From CAADGL01 sp964643885 (GTDB lineage: Bacteria > Planctomycetota > Phycisphaerae > UBA1845 > Fen-1342), in assembly GCA_964643885.1 (NCBI GenBank), contig CAZXUI010000040.1, positions 1-39,170 of the forward strand: a stretch of DNA of 39,170 bases. The letters run 5' to 3'. Of the stretch, positions 14,099-22,836 are shown in pieces. A model generated the notes under the pieces. That model made no database searches. It saw only the letters and a program-made list of their open reading frames with translations, and had not been told where the DNA came from. How positions within the stretch are numbered: the first letter of the stretch is position 1; each line of letters begins with the position of its first letter. The position numbers were made by a program, and so were the translations under genes.

Positions 14099-15958
14099 AT
14101 GCGTTCCGACGGCAAGATCACTGCTTCCCGCGGCTGCCGCGCGTTTCCCTGTGGGCTGGCCGCGGCCGGGCGGGGCCGGGTGACTTCAGTGACCGCAGTC
14201 GCGCTCGTACGGATGCGCGTTGCGGCCGGTCGAATGCGCGTCGCGGCCGCAGCCGCGCTGGGGCTGCTGCTGCCAGCGGCCGCGGCCCAATTTCCGGTGG
14301 CCCAAGACGGCCGATATTTCGACGCCAATCCGCAGGTCGGCGCGAGCCGGTTCTATGACTACGGCTCGCTGCGCCCGTCAGTTCCGCTGTTGAGCGGCAA
14401 TCTGCTCGCGTCGGGGAATGTCCGCGGCGGCCTGTCGCTGCGGAGCTTCTCCCCGATCCCGGAGGGCACGTCGCTGCGCGTCGGGCTCGGCAGCGCCTCG
14501 CTTTCGAGCTTCATCCGCGACTCGGTCAGCGTTTCGGACGTTTCCTCGCCCTACGCCCAGTTCCGCACGCAGCCCTTCTTCGACCCGGCGCGAACCGCCC
14601 CGACGGGCGCGTTCCTGCAAGGCCAGTACGGCCTGCCCGGCTCGACGCCCGCCTTTGGCTCGGCCACGCCGGCCCCGCGCGCGCCGCTGCCCGGCCTGCT
14701 CAATTACGCCCCGCCAATCGACGCACGCATCGACACGAGCGATCCGCTCGGCCGGCTGACCGATGTGGCTGCGGTGCCGCCGACCGTGAACCTTCAGAGC
14801 TCCATCTTCGGGGTCAACGCGCCCGTGCAGAACCGCTCGAACCTGGGCGACAGGAGCCTTACCGACACGCCGCAGGGAATCGAGAGCGCGCAGCGCGACT
14901 TCCGCGTGATGGCCGGGATCGATCCGGACCGGCCGGAGTTCTCGCGGCCGAATGCGCTGGCCCAGCCGCTCGATTTCCGCGTGCCGAATCTCGACGTGCT
15001 TCAGCCGCCGTCGGCGCGGCTGGATGTCTCGCTGGAGACCGATCCGCTGGCCCTGCTGGGCGACAACCCGTTCGTTTCGCCCGGCCGGTTCGACTCGTCG
15101 GCAGGCGAAGACCCGCGCGAGGCGGCGGCGCCGCCGGCGGGCATCGCGTCGCAGCAGCCCGGCCTGACCGGTGCGAGCCCTTCGCCGGCGGGCCTGCCGG
15201 AGATTCTGCCCGGCCGCGACCTGTTCACCGACATGCGGATGGCGCTGTCGCTCGAGCGCGACCCGGGCGCGACGTGGTATTCCGACATGCGCCAGGCTGT
15301 GGAGAACAACCCGGCGGCCGCGAATCAGCAGGTGCCGAATGTGCAGATGCTCGAGTCGCAGGAATTCGTCAACGAGATGCTGGGGTCGCCGCTGACCAGC
15401 TTCGCGACGCAGTCGCCGACGGCGATCAACCGCGAGATCCGCCAGGCCGAGTCGCTGCTGGACGAGGGCCGCTACATGGACGCCGTCGAGCACTACGAGC
15501 GGGCCCGCGTGCTCGATCCGCACAACCCGCTGCCGCTGATCGGCAAGGGCCACGCGATGATCGCGGCGGGGGATTACTTTTCGGCGGCCCTGTCGCTGAT
15601 CTCCGGGCTCGAGCGCTTCCCGGAGATTTCGCGCTTCAACGTGGACCTCAAGGAGATGATGGGCGGGGCCGAAGTGATCGACATTCGCCGCTCCGACATC
15701 CACCGTCAGCTCGAGATGGTCGAAGACCCGCACCTGCGGTTTCTGCTCGGCTATCTCGAATATCACAGCGGCGACCGCGAGCGGGGCATGGCGAACCTCA
15801 AGAAGGCCGCCATGGAGGCACAGCCCGGTTCCATCATCCGCCGCTATCCCGACCTGCTCGAAGGCCGCGGCGCTCTGCCGCCGCCCAAGCTCCCCTCGCC
15901 GCAGATTCCGGCCGCGCCGCCCCCGGGCGAGCCGCCCGACGAGGGAGGGCAACCGTGA
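14099..15958 (+). CDS. Secreted TPR-containing protein of unknown function
   Basis: A 619-residue protein. After an Arg-rich N-terminus comes a hydrophobic, Ala/Leu-rich stretch ending AAAAQ, a likely signal peptide. Residues of about 65-430 are Ser/Pro/Phe/Arg-rich with little predicted regular structure. From about 440 to 580 there are TPR-like helices (for example AVEHYERARVLDPHN), and the tail is Pro-rich. The ATG at 14099 has an AAAGGCAGG site. ATGs at 14063 or 14069 upstream, or at 14213 or 14234 just before the hydrophobic core, are possible alternatives, the latter two giving a more standard signal peptide. The stop overlaps the next gene's GTG start by 3 nt, so the pair is coupled. 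No family function recognised. Confidence 0.75.
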   Translation: MRSDGKITASRGCRAFPCGLAAAGRGRVTSVTAVALVRMRVAAGRMRVAAAAALGLLLPAAAAQFPVAQDGRYFDANPQVGASRFYDYGSLRPSVPLLSGNLLASGNVRGGLSLRSFSPIPEGTSLRVGLGSASLSSFIRDSVSVSDVSSPYAQFRTQPFFDPARTAPTGAFLQGQYGLPGSTPAFGSATPAPRAPLPGLLNYAPPIDARIDTSDPLGRLTDVAAVPPTVNLQSSIFGVNAPVQNRSNLGDRSLTDTPQGIESAQRDFRVMAGIDPDRPEFSRPNALAQPLDFRVPNLDVLQPPSARLDVSLETDPLALLGDNPFVSPGRFDSSAGEDPREAAAPPAGIASQQPGLTGASPSPAGLPEILPGRDLFTDMRMALSLERDPGATWYSDMRQAVENNPAAANQQVPNVQMLESQEFVNEMLGSPLTSFATQSPTAINREIRQAESLLDEGRYMDAVEHYERARVLDPHNPLPLIGKGHAMIAAGDYFSAALSLISGLERFPEISRFNVDLKEMMGGAEVIDIRRSDIHRQLEMVEDPHLRFLLGYLEYHSGDRERGMANLKKAAMEAQPGSIIRRYPDLLEGRGALPPPKLPSPQIPAAPPPGEPPDEGGQP

Positions 15959-16569
15959 CGGCGCCGGCCCCCTCGCTCGTTCGCGGCGTGATCTTCTGCT
16001 CGGCCGTGATGGCCGGCGCTCTGCTGAGCGGCTGCGCGGAGCCGGAGGAGCGCCGCGCGACGGTGCGCCTGATTCAGCAGACCTCGCCCGATGAAGTCTT
16101 GAGCGAGGCGATCGTGATCCTGCGGCGCGAGTTCGGGCGGGTGGACGCCGACCGCACGCGCGGGGTCGTGCGTTCGGTCGCGGCGGAGTATCGCACGGCC
16201 AGCGACAGCGGCACGGCCCGCGACCTGGTCGGCGGGGCTTCGACGATGCGGCGGTCGGCCGAGCTTTCCGTCGCCTCTCGTGGGCGGAACACGATCGTGC
16301 GGCTGCGGATCGACGTTGAGCGGCAGGAATCCGCCGAGCGCGAGCCGATCCGCACGGAGGAGAAGCGCTGGAGCGATTCGCCCGCCTACACGCCGATCGA
16401 GCGTGACGCGGCCACGACGCCGCAGCAGAACACCTTCTGGCGGCGGCTGCGGCGGGACTATGCGCTCGAGCGCTCGCTGCTCGAGGAGCTTCAGGAGCGC
16501 TTCGCCGTCGAGCCGCCGGCGACGGAGCAGGCGCCGGTATCACCGCCATCGACATCCGACACTCCCTGA
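15955..16569 (+). CDS. Putative lipoprotein
   Basis: A 204-residue protein beginning at GTG 15955, which overlaps the preceding stop (GTGA) and has a strong GAGGGAGGG ribosome site inside the upstream gene. The N-terminus has a hydrophobic segment and the lipobox LLSGC (Cys27), so it is probably a membrane-anchored lipoprotein. The mature part is Arg/Glu-rich with alternating strand-like segments (GNTIVRLRIDVER type), and a Pro/Thr/Ser-rich tail. No family is recognised. Tight coupling with the secreted TPR protein suggests that the two act together in the envelope. Confidence 0.75.
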   Translation: MTAPAPSLVRGVIFCSAVMAGALLSGCAEPEERRATVRLIQQTSPDEVLSEAIVILRREFGRVDADRTRGVVRSVAAEYRTASDSGTARDLVGGASTMRRSAELSVASRGRNTIVRLRIDVERQESAEREPIRTEEKRWSDSPAYTPIERDAATTPQQNTFWRRLRRDYALERSLLEELQERFAVEPPATEQAPVSPPSTSDTP

Positions 16570-16621
16570 GGCACCCCAGCCGGCTGCTTCAGCGACCCGG
16601 CACCACGCGGAAGGACGAGGA

Positions 16622-17899
16622 ATGGCTACCAGGAACCAGCACAGCGGCCCGCTGCTCTGCCGGCCGCTCGCAGAGGTCGACCCGCAGATCGCGGAGGTTG
16701 TGCGGCGCGAGGAAGAGCGGCAGCAAAGCACGCTCGAGCTGATCGCGTCGGAGAATCACGTCTCCGTGGCGGTGCGCGAGGCGACCGGATCGGTCTTCAC
16801 CAACAAGTACGCCGAAGGCTATCCCGGCAAGCGCTACTACGGCGGCTGCCCCAACATGGATGCGGTCGAAGAGCTGGCCCGCGAGCGGGCGCGGCAGCTT
16901 TTCGACGCCGAGCATGCGAATGTTCAGCCGCATTCGGGCGCGTCGGCCAACACGGCCGTCTACATGGCGTGTCTCAAGCCGGGGGATACGATTCTGTCGC
17001 TGGACCTGGCCCACGGCGGGCATCTTTCGCACGGGCTGAAGGTCAATCTCAGCGGCACGCTCTACAACATCGTGCCCTACGGCGTCTCGCGCGAGAGCGA
17101 GCGGATCGACATGGACGAGGTCCGCCGGCTGGCGCAGGCGCATCGGCCGCAGCTCATCATCGCGGGCTTTTCCGCCTATCCGCGGGTGCTCGATTTCGCC
17201 GCGTTCGCGGAGATCGCGCGGGAGGTGGGCGCGCGGCTGATGTCCGACATCGCCCACATCGCGGGGCTCGTCGCGGTCGGGCTGCATCCCTCGCCGGTGC
17301 CGCACTCCGACTTCGTCACGACGACGACGCACAAGACGCTGCGGGGGCCGCGCGGCGGACTCATCCTCTGCCGCGAGGCGGACGCGAAGCTGATCGACCG
17401 CTGGGTTTTCCCCGGCACGCAGGGCGGACCGCTCATGCACGTGATCACGGCGAAGGCGGTCGCGTTCGGCGAGGCGCTGCGGCCGGAGTTCAAGGTCTAT
17501 CAGCAGGCGATTCTCGACAACGCCCGCGCGCTGGCCGAGGCGCTTCAGGCCCGCGGCTATCGCCTTGTCTCGGGCGGCACCGACAACCACCTGATGCTCG
17601 TCGATCTGCGGGCGGTGCATCCCGACCTGCCCGGCAGCGAGGCGGAGCGCTGGCTCGAAGCGGCCGGCATCATCGTCAACAAGAACATGATCCCCTTCGA
17701 CGAGCGCAAGCCGACGCAGACGAGCGGGCTGCGGATCGGCACGCCGGCCATCACGACGCGGGGGCTGGCGCCGGCGGAGATGAAGACCGTGGCCGACCTG
17801 ATTCATGCCGCACTCAGCAGCGGCGGCGATGAGAAGGTCACAGAGAGAGTTCGCGGACAGGTGCGCGAGCTGTGCTCCCAGTTCCCGGTGCCACACTGA
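16622..17899 (+). CDS. glyA: Serine hydroxymethyltransferase
   Basis: A 425-residue PLP enzyme that interconverts serine and glycine with tetrahydrofolate, feeding one-carbon metabolism. Diagnostic segments are ELIASENHVS (39-48), NKYAEGYPGKRYYGG (61-75), the PLP-lysine motif TTTTHKTLRGPRGG with Lys238, and the C-terminal SGLRIGTPAITTRG. Length is normal for bacterial GlyA. The ATG at 16622 has GGAAGGACGAGG just upstream and is preferred to the long open upstream frame. Its 3' end overlaps the next gene by 28 nt. A pteridine-reductase-like gene about 3 kb upstream may belong to the same folate economy, which is only an inference. Confidence 0.98.
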   Translation: MATRNQHSGPLLCRPLAEVDPQIAEVVRREEERQQSTLELIASENHVSVAVREATGSVFTNKYAEGYPGKRYYGGCPNMDAVEELARERARQLFDAEHANVQPHSGASANTAVYMACLKPGDTILSLDLAHGGHLSHGLKVNLSGTLYNIVPYGVSRESERIDMDEVRRLAQAHRPQLIIAGFSAYPRVLDFAAFAEIAREVGARLMSDIAHIAGLVAVGLHPSPVPHSDFVTTTTHKTLRGPRGGLILCREADAKLIDRWVFPGTQGGPLMHVITAKAVAFGEALRPEFKVYQQAILDNARALAEALQARGYRLVSGGTDNHLMLVDLRAVHPDLPGSEAERWLEAAGIIVNKNMIPFDERKPTQTSGLRIGTPAITTRGLAPAEMKTVADLIHAALSSGGDEKVTERVRGQVRELCSQFPVPH

Positions 17900-18528
17900 G
17901 CGCTTCGTCACGCTGCGTTTCGGGGCTGATCGCGGCCGGGCTTTGCGCGGCGGCGATGGCTGCGTGCGGGTGCAACGGCGGCGGGCGGCTGGATCTGATC
18001 TCGCTCGACTATGGGGCGATCGACCCGCCTGCGGCCAAGCCGACGCGCGTGACGATCGACGAGTGCTACTGGTGGACGGATGAGGCCGGGCGGCTGTGGA
18101 TCGCGCTGGCTGTCCATCGGGGATTGCCGCTGGTGCCCGCTTCGCACGTGCATTTCTGTCTCACGCTGCGGCTGGACGCGCCGCCGGCGGGCAAGGCCCG
18201 CGACTACCGCGTCGGCCGCGATGAGTTGCGGGGTGTGGCGCGGCTGGCGGGATTGCAGAGCCGGTTCACGTCGGCGATCGGCATTGTGGCGGTTTATCGT
18301 GAGGGCGGGGAGCGGCTGCGGGGAGCGCTGCGGGTACAGACGTCGCGCGAGACGGCCACGCTGCTGGGGGCGTGGAGCCGGCCGTCGCGGGTGCTGCTGC
18401 TGGGGGAGTTCAGTGCGGTGCGCGATGCGGGCCGCGGGCGGCGGATTGCCGACCAGACCGAATCGGACGGATGGCAGCATGACGAGTCGCCGGCGAGCCG
18501 GCCGGTTGCAGCGGAGCGGGGGCGGTGA
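17872..18528 (+). CDS. Putative lipoprotein overlapping glyA
   Basis: A 218-residue protein in another frame from glyA, beginning at GTG 17872 inside the glyA 3' end with ACAGGTG upstream. No ATG is available before the hydrophobic segment. Residues 16-31 are Ala/Leu-rich and lead to AMAAC (Cys32), a plausible lipobox. The mature part has strand-like segments such as VTIDECYWWTDEAGRLWIAL and HVHFCLTLRLD, suggesting a beta-rich domain. No family recognised. The overlap implies translational coupling to glyA, with no obvious functional link. Confidence 0.65.
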   Translation: MLPVPGATLSASSRCVSGLIAAGLCAAAMAACGCNGGGRLDLISLDYGAIDPPAAKPTRVTIDECYWWTDEAGRLWIALAVHRGLPLVPASHVHFCLTLRLDAPPAGKARDYRVGRDELRGVARLAGLQSRFTSAIGIVAVYREGGERLRGALRVQTSRETATLLGAWSRPSRVLLLGEFSAVRDAGRGRRIADQTESDGWQHDESPASRPVAAERGR

Positions 18529-18606
18529 ATGATCGTCGCAGCGATGATGCGCCGCGGCGGGTCGGATTGCAGGCGTGGGTGAGCGATTGGCGGGTGGCGG
18601 ATGTAG

Positions 18607-18761
18607 TAGGTGGATGTGCTCTGACGCTTGCGCGGGATGCGCGCCGCCCCCAGCCCGCTCCCTTACGGTCGCGGCTCGGATCACGGGCGCGGGCGCGGCT
18701 CGGATCGTGCGGGCGTGACGCCGGCGGTACGCGAGCGGACTGGTGCGTCAAGGGACGCACC
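18607..18761 (+). repeat. Dispersed repeat, copy 2, plus hairpin
   Basis: 18607-18683 matches 13766-13842 at 66 of 77 positions. It is followed by a degenerate copy of the GGCTCGGAT-hairpin unit (near 18693-18730) and then by GGTGCGTC-AAGG-GACGCACC (18742-18761), a perfect 8-bp hairpin. It fills the gap between two converging genes. A short reading frame through it (from GTG 18525) looks like repeat-derived sequence, not a gene. Confidence 0.8.
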
Positions 18762-18808
18762 CTACAGTCTCCCCCGGCTGCCCCGTAAACTCGCGATTCT
18801 TGGATTCG

Positions 18809-20539
18809 TCACTCCCCCACCTCCTCCATGACCGCGTCGATCAGCGGCCGGAGTGTCTCTTCGGAGAAGTCGAACTTCAGCCCGGCCGCTTCGAAGAGCT
18901 CGGGCAGCGGTCGGGAGCCGCCGAGGGCCAGGCCGTTGCAGTAGAGAGCGACGGCCTGCTCGTAATCACGGCGGGCGTTCATCCAGACCTGGAGCGCGCC
19001 GAGCTGCGCGATGCCGTATTCGATGTAGTAGAACGGCGCCTCGAAAAAGTGCAGCTTGCGGTGCCAGCTCACGCGCTCATAGCTTTCCAGCCCGGACCAG
19101 TCGATGTCGGGGCTGAAGCGGCGCGAGAGCGCCTGCCACGTGTCGTGCCGCGCCCGCACGCCGCAATCGACATTCAGATAGACGAAGTGCTGAAAGGCGT
19201 CGACGCGGGCCATGAAGGGCAGGAAGTTGATGATCTCGGTGAAGAAGCGCTTGCGGGCGCGGTCCGTGCTGTCGCCGTAGAACTCCTCCAGGTGCGGCAG
19301 CGAGAGACACTCCATTCCCATGCTGGCGACCTCGGCGAATTCGATCGGGTAGCTGCGATAGAGGCCGAGCGGGTCGTTGCGGCAGGCCCAGGTGTGAAAC
19401 GCGTGGCCGCCCTCGTGCAGGAGCGTCCGTACGTCCCCCTCCGTGCCGACGGCGTTCATGAAGATGAAGGGCAGGCGGCGCTCGGTGTAGGTGGCCTGAT
19501 ATCCGCCCGGCGCCTTGCCCTTGCGGCTCTCCAGGTCGAGCAGCGAGCGCTCGCGGAGCGTGTCGAAGACGCGACCGAGCGACGGGCTGACGCGATGGAA
19601 GATGCGGCCGCAACCGGTGGCGAGCTGCTGTCCGGTCTCGAACGGCCGCATCGGCGGGCGGTTGTCGGGGTCGACGGCCGTGTCCCACGGGCGCAGCGAC
19701 GGGATGCCCAGCTTGCGGATGCGCTGCTCGGCGAGTTTCCTGGCCGCGGGCACGACGACCCGCTCGATCGCGTCGTGAAAGGCCAGGCAGTCCTCGGGCG
19801 TGTAGTCGAAGCGCTCCATGGCGCGAAAGGCGTATTCGCGATAGTCGCGGCAGTCGGCATTGAGCGCCATGCGGTGGCGGTTCCGGACCATCTTCTCGTA
19901 GAGCTCGTCGAGGGCGTCGGCGTCCTGGCGGAAGCGCTCGGCCGCCAGGCGCCACGTCTCCTCGCGCACCTTGCGATCGGTCTCCTCCAGGTAGCGGGCG
20001 ATCTGCTGGAGCGTCATCTCGCGGCCGTCATATTCGACCGTCATCGCGCCGGTGATTTTCTGGTACTGCTGGGCGAACTTGGCTTCTTCGACCTGGAGCG
20101 GGATGTTCTGCTCGCGGAAGAGCTCAACGGCGTTTCGCACGCTGCGCAGGAGCACTTCGTAGCGCTGTCTGGGGAGCGGATAGCGGGCGGCCAGCTCCAT
20201 CAGCCGCTGGCCGAGCTTCTGGCGCCACGGCTCGCGGTGGGGGCGGACGTTTTCGACGAAGTCGAGGAAGCGCTGCTCGCGCTGCGGGTCGTCGGTGGCG
20301 CGGGTCATTTCGATCTGGCGGGTGACGCCCTCTTCGTCGAAGGCGGCGTCGACTTCGCTGAAATCCAGCAGCCAGCGCTCGAGCGCCTCGGCGGAGTTCA
20401 CTTTTCGCTCGAGCAACTCGCGGTAGTAGGGCTCGGCCTTCGACCACTGATCGAAGACGGCATCGGCGGCGACGAAGCGTCGCGGAAACTCGGGAGAGGC
20501 GGATTCGGCGGTCGCGGCGGTCTGTCCGGTGGTCGTCAC
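18809..20539 (-). CDS. M3-family oligoendopeptidase (PepF-like)
   Basis: A 576-residue zinc metallopeptidase of family M3, which cleaves oligopeptides in the cytoplasm. The zinc site is HEGGH (His375, Glu376, His379), with the third ligand in the downstream AEVAS segment (Glu403), as in PepF/oligoendopeptidase F. HEGGHAFHTW and the later FFEAPFYYIEYGIAQLGA segment are typical of the M3 fold. The start is GTG 20539, supported by AAAGGA about 9 nt upstream. No signal peptide is seen. With the M32 carboxypeptidase in this window it could complete peptide breakdown. It converges with the glyA-linked lipoprotein gene across a repeat. Confidence 0.93.
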   Translation of the reverse strand: MTTTGQTAATAESASPEFPRRFVAADAVFDQWSKAEPYYRELLERKVNSAEALERWLLDFSEVDAAFDEEGVTRQIEMTRATDDPQREQRFLDFVENVRPHREPWRQKLGQRLMELAARYPLPRQRYEVLLRSVRNAVELFREQNIPLQVEEAKFAQQYQKITGAMTVEYDGREMTLQQIARYLEETDRKVREETWRLAAERFRQDADALDELYEKMVRNRHRMALNADCRDYREYAFRAMERFDYTPEDCLAFHDAIERVVVPAARKLAEQRIRKLGIPSLRPWDTAVDPDNRPPMRPFETGQQLATGCGRIFHRVSPSLGRVFDTLRERSLLDLESRKGKAPGGYQATYTERRLPFIFMNAVGTEGDVRTLLHEGGHAFHTWACRNDPLGLYRSYPIEFAEVASMGMECLSLPHLEEFYGDSTDRARKRFFTEIINFLPFMARVDAFQHFVYLNVDCGVRARHDTWQALSRRFSPDIDWSGLESYERVSWHRKLHFFEAPFYYIEYGIAQLGALQVWMNARRDYEQAVALYCNGLALGGSRPLPELFEAAGLKFDFSEETLRPLIDAVMEEVGE

Positions 20540-20731
20540 GGATGAGATCCTTTCACTCGACGGCGGTCGTTTCTCGGGTCCGGTGCGGGCTGCGCGAACC
20601 GGGCGCGGCCGCCCGCGGCACGGGCCGGAATCGGATTAGCCTATGGCCGGGCCGGCCGCGTGCCAACCGGCGGGCGACCGGCCGGCGCGACATGGAACGG
20701 CGTTTCCCGGTGTGCTAAAGTCACGGTGAGC

Positions 20732-20737
20732 TATTAT
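20732..20737 (+). promoter_or_regulatory. Possible -10 element upstream of the b562-like gene
   Basis: TATTAT (five of six matches to the -10 consensus) stands out in an otherwise GC-rich 257-bp gap between the divergent M3 peptidase and cytochrome genes. No good -35 box lies 16-18 bp upstream, so support is weak. Confidence 0.25.
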
Positions 20738-20796
20738 TCGGATGCTGCCCAATGGATCAGCGGACCGCGGCCGCTTGCCGCGGATGGAGGCTTTCG

Positions 20797-21261
20797 ATGT
20801 TCTCGACACTTCGCCTGGCGCGCACACTGGTGCCCGCGGCCGTCGCCGTGGCCGCACTTTGCGTATTCGGTTTTTCGGCCGCCCCGCGTGCGGCGCTGGC
20901 CGCGGCCGGCGGCGACGAGCTGCACGACACGATGGAGAAGGTCGACGAGCTCTTCCGCGAGCTTTATAAGCAGGTCCAGGCGCCGGACAAAAGCGCCGAC
21001 TCGCTCAAGAAGCTGGTCGAGATTCAGGGGCTGATTCTGAAGGTCAAGTCGCTCGAGCCGCCGAAGATCGAACAGGTGGTCGAGCGCGACCGCATCAAGC
21101 TCGTGCGCGACTTTCGGCTGCGGATCGTCGAGCTGCTGGCCGCGTCGCTGGAGGTCGAGAAGGCGCTGCTGGAGGAGCGTCACGAGGCTGCGTTCGAGGG
21201 GCTCAAAAAGATGCGGGCGCTGCGCGACGACGGGCACCGGGCGTTCGGCGTCGAAGATTGA
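20797..21261 (+). CDS. Secreted cytochrome b562-like protein
   Basis: A 154-residue periplasmic protein. The signal peptide covers about residues 1-36 (basic start, long Ala/Val core, cleavage near ALAAA). The mature part is an all-helical domain of about 115 residues whose layout matches cytochrome b562. The axial ligands appear kept: Met46 in the first helix (HDTMEKV, compared with LEDNMETL in E. coli) and His147 near the end (DDGHRAFG, compared with NAYHQKY), about 100 residues apart as in the family. There is no CxxCH, so the heme would be non-covalent. The ATG at 20797 has GGATGGAGG upstream. The stop is immediately followed by the end of the converging hutH gene, with no gap. Function is probably electron transfer or heme binding; the assignment is by eye. 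Confidence 0.7.
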   Translation: MFSTLRLARTLVPAAVAVAALCVFGFSAAPRAALAAAGGDELHDTMEKVDELFRELYKQVQAPDKSADSLKKLVEIQGLILKVKSLEPPKIEQVVERDRIKLVRDFRLRIVELLAASLEVEKALLEERHEAAFEGLKKMRALRDDGHRAFGVED

Positions 21262-22836
21262 TCACGCGCCGCGGGCGATCCTGCGCAGCGATTCGTCCTC
21301 GCGCACGAGCCGCAGGGCGGTGTGAATGTCCTCGCCATACTGCCGGTCGTGGTCGGCGTGGGTGATGTGCCGCCGCACGATCTCGTGTGCGGCCCACGGG
21401 CCGGCGCCCGGCCGCAACGGCGCGCGGAAGTCGATCGCCTGTGCGGCACACATCAGCTCGATGGCCAGCACAGTCTCGACGCGGTCGAGTATTTCGTAGG
21501 CCTTGAGCGCGCTGGTCGCGCCCATGCTGACGTGGTCTTCCTGTCCGAGCGAGGTGGGGATCGTATCCACCGCGGCCGGCGTCGCGAGCACCTTGCACTC
21601 ATTGACGAGCGCGGCGGCCGTGTACTGCGGCAGCATGAAGCCGCTGTTGAGGCCGGTGTCGGGCATGAGCAGCGTTGGCAGACCGTCCAGCCCGGAGAGC
21701 AGCAGGTAGATTCGCCGTTCGGAGATGCTGGCCAGGTCGGTGAGGGCGATGGCGATATAGTCGAGCACGAGCGCCAGCGGGGCGCCGTGGAAATTGCCGC
21801 CGCTGATCGCCTCGGCTGCTCCCTGCGCGTCCGTGAAGAGAATCGGGTTGTCGGTGACGCTGTTGAGCTCGCACTGGACGACGGTGCAGAAATGCTCGAG
21901 CGCGTCGCGGAAGGCGCCGTGCACCTGTGGAACGCAGCGGAGCGAATAGGGGTCCTGCACGCGGTCGCAGTGCTCGTGGCTTTTGAGGATCTCGCTGTCG
22001 GCCATGTGGCGGCGGATGTTGGCGGCGACCTGCCGGGCGCCGGGGTGCGGGCGGAGCTCGTGCAGGCGAGCGTCCATCGGGCGGACGCTGCCGCGGAGGC
22101 CCTCGAGCGAGATGCAGGCGAACAGGTCGGCCAGATCAGCCAGGCGGCGGGCGCGGACGCCGATGTTGGCGGCGTAGGCGGCCATGAATTGCGTGCCGTT
22201 GATCAGGGCGAGGCCTTCCTTGGCCGCGAGGCGCAAGGGCTGCAAGCCGAGCGCCTGCTGTGCCTCCAGTGCCGGAATTCGTTCGAAGGAGGCGTCGGCT
22301 GATGCGGCCGGCGCGCTTGCGTGGCCATCTCGGGCCCGCCACATCTCGCCGCGGCCGAGCAGGGGCAGCACGAGATGAGCGAGGGGAGCGAGGTCGCCGC
22401 TGGCCCCGAGCGAGCCGCGGGTCGGGACGACGGGCAGGAGGTCCGCATTGAGCCAGGCCGCGAGGCGCTGGACCAGCTCCGGGCGGACGCCGCTGTGGCC
22501 GGCGAGCAGCATGTGCAGCTTGATCAGCAGCATCCAGCGGACGATCCCGGGCGGAACGGGCGGGCCGACGCCGACCGCGTGAGAGATGATGAGATTCTCC
22601 TGAAGCTGGTCGAGCTGCGCGCGGGCGATGCGCTTGTTTTTGAGGTGGCCGAAGCCGGTATTGATGCCGTAGACGGGGGCGTCGGTGGCGGTGAGCTGGT
22701 CGACCGAGCGGCGGCCGCGGCGGACGCGCTCGAGCGCGTCGGCTGAAACTTCCACACGCAGAGGGTGGCCGTGCAAGGCGTCGAGCTGCGCGAGCGTGAG
22801 TTCTGCGTCGCCCAGGCGTAGGTCGAGCGGTGTCAT
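21262..22836 (-). CDS. hutH: Histidine ammonia-lyase
   Basis: A 524-residue cytoplasmic lyase that converts L-histidine to urocanate and ammonia, the first step of histidine use. Ala145-Ser146-Gly147 in RGSLGASGDLAPLAHL form the MIO cofactor. YGINTGFG (Tyr56), QENLIISHAVGVG and DPYSLRCVPQVHGA are family hallmarks, and the SH pair at 85-86 fits histidine lyases better than the HL/FL pair of tyrosine or phenylalanine lyases. The ATG at 22836 overlaps the stop of the upstream PDZ gene (ATGA). No hutU, hutI or hutG is in the window, so either the rest of the pathway is elsewhere or urocanate has another fate. The 3' end abuts the cytochrome gene. Confidence 0.93.
   Translation of the reverse strand: MTPLDLRLGDAELTLAQLDALHGHPLRVEVSADALERVRRGRRSVDQLTATDAPVYGINTGFGHLKNKRIARAQLDQLQENLIISHAVGVGPPVPPGIVRWMLLIKLHMLLAGHSGVRPELVQRLAAWLNADLLPVVPTRGSLGASGDLAPLAHLVLPLLGRGEMWRARDGHASAPAASADASFERIPALEAQQALGLQPLRLAAKEGLALINGTQFMAAYAANIGVRARRLADLADLFACISLEGLRGSVRPMDARLHELRPHPGARQVAANIRRHMADSEILKSHEHCDRVQDPYSLRCVPQVHGAFRDALEHFCTVVQCELNSVTDNPILFTDAQGAAEAISGGNFHGAPLALVLDYIAIALTDLASISERRIYLLLSGLDGLPTLLMPDTGLNSGFMLPQYTAAALVNECKVLATPAAVDTIPTSLGQEDHVSMGATSALKAYEILDRVETVLAIELMCAAQAIDFRAPLRPGAGPWAAHEIVRRHITHADHDRQYGEDIHTALRLVREDESLRRIARGA

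Noticed and set aside
16570..16621. Riboswitch upstream of glyA
   Set aside because: Only 52 nt separate it from the upstream gene, and no conserved glycine or tetrahydrofolate aptamer core is visible.
18525..18788. Possible 87-residue gene starting with GTG
   Set aside because: Most of it is the dispersed repeat; the peptide is Arg-rich and has no family features.
18743..20545. A 600-codon plus-strand open frame opposite the M3 peptidase
   Set aside because: The minus strand carries HEGGH and other M3 features; the plus-strand product is low-information Glu/Gly/Val-rich sequence.
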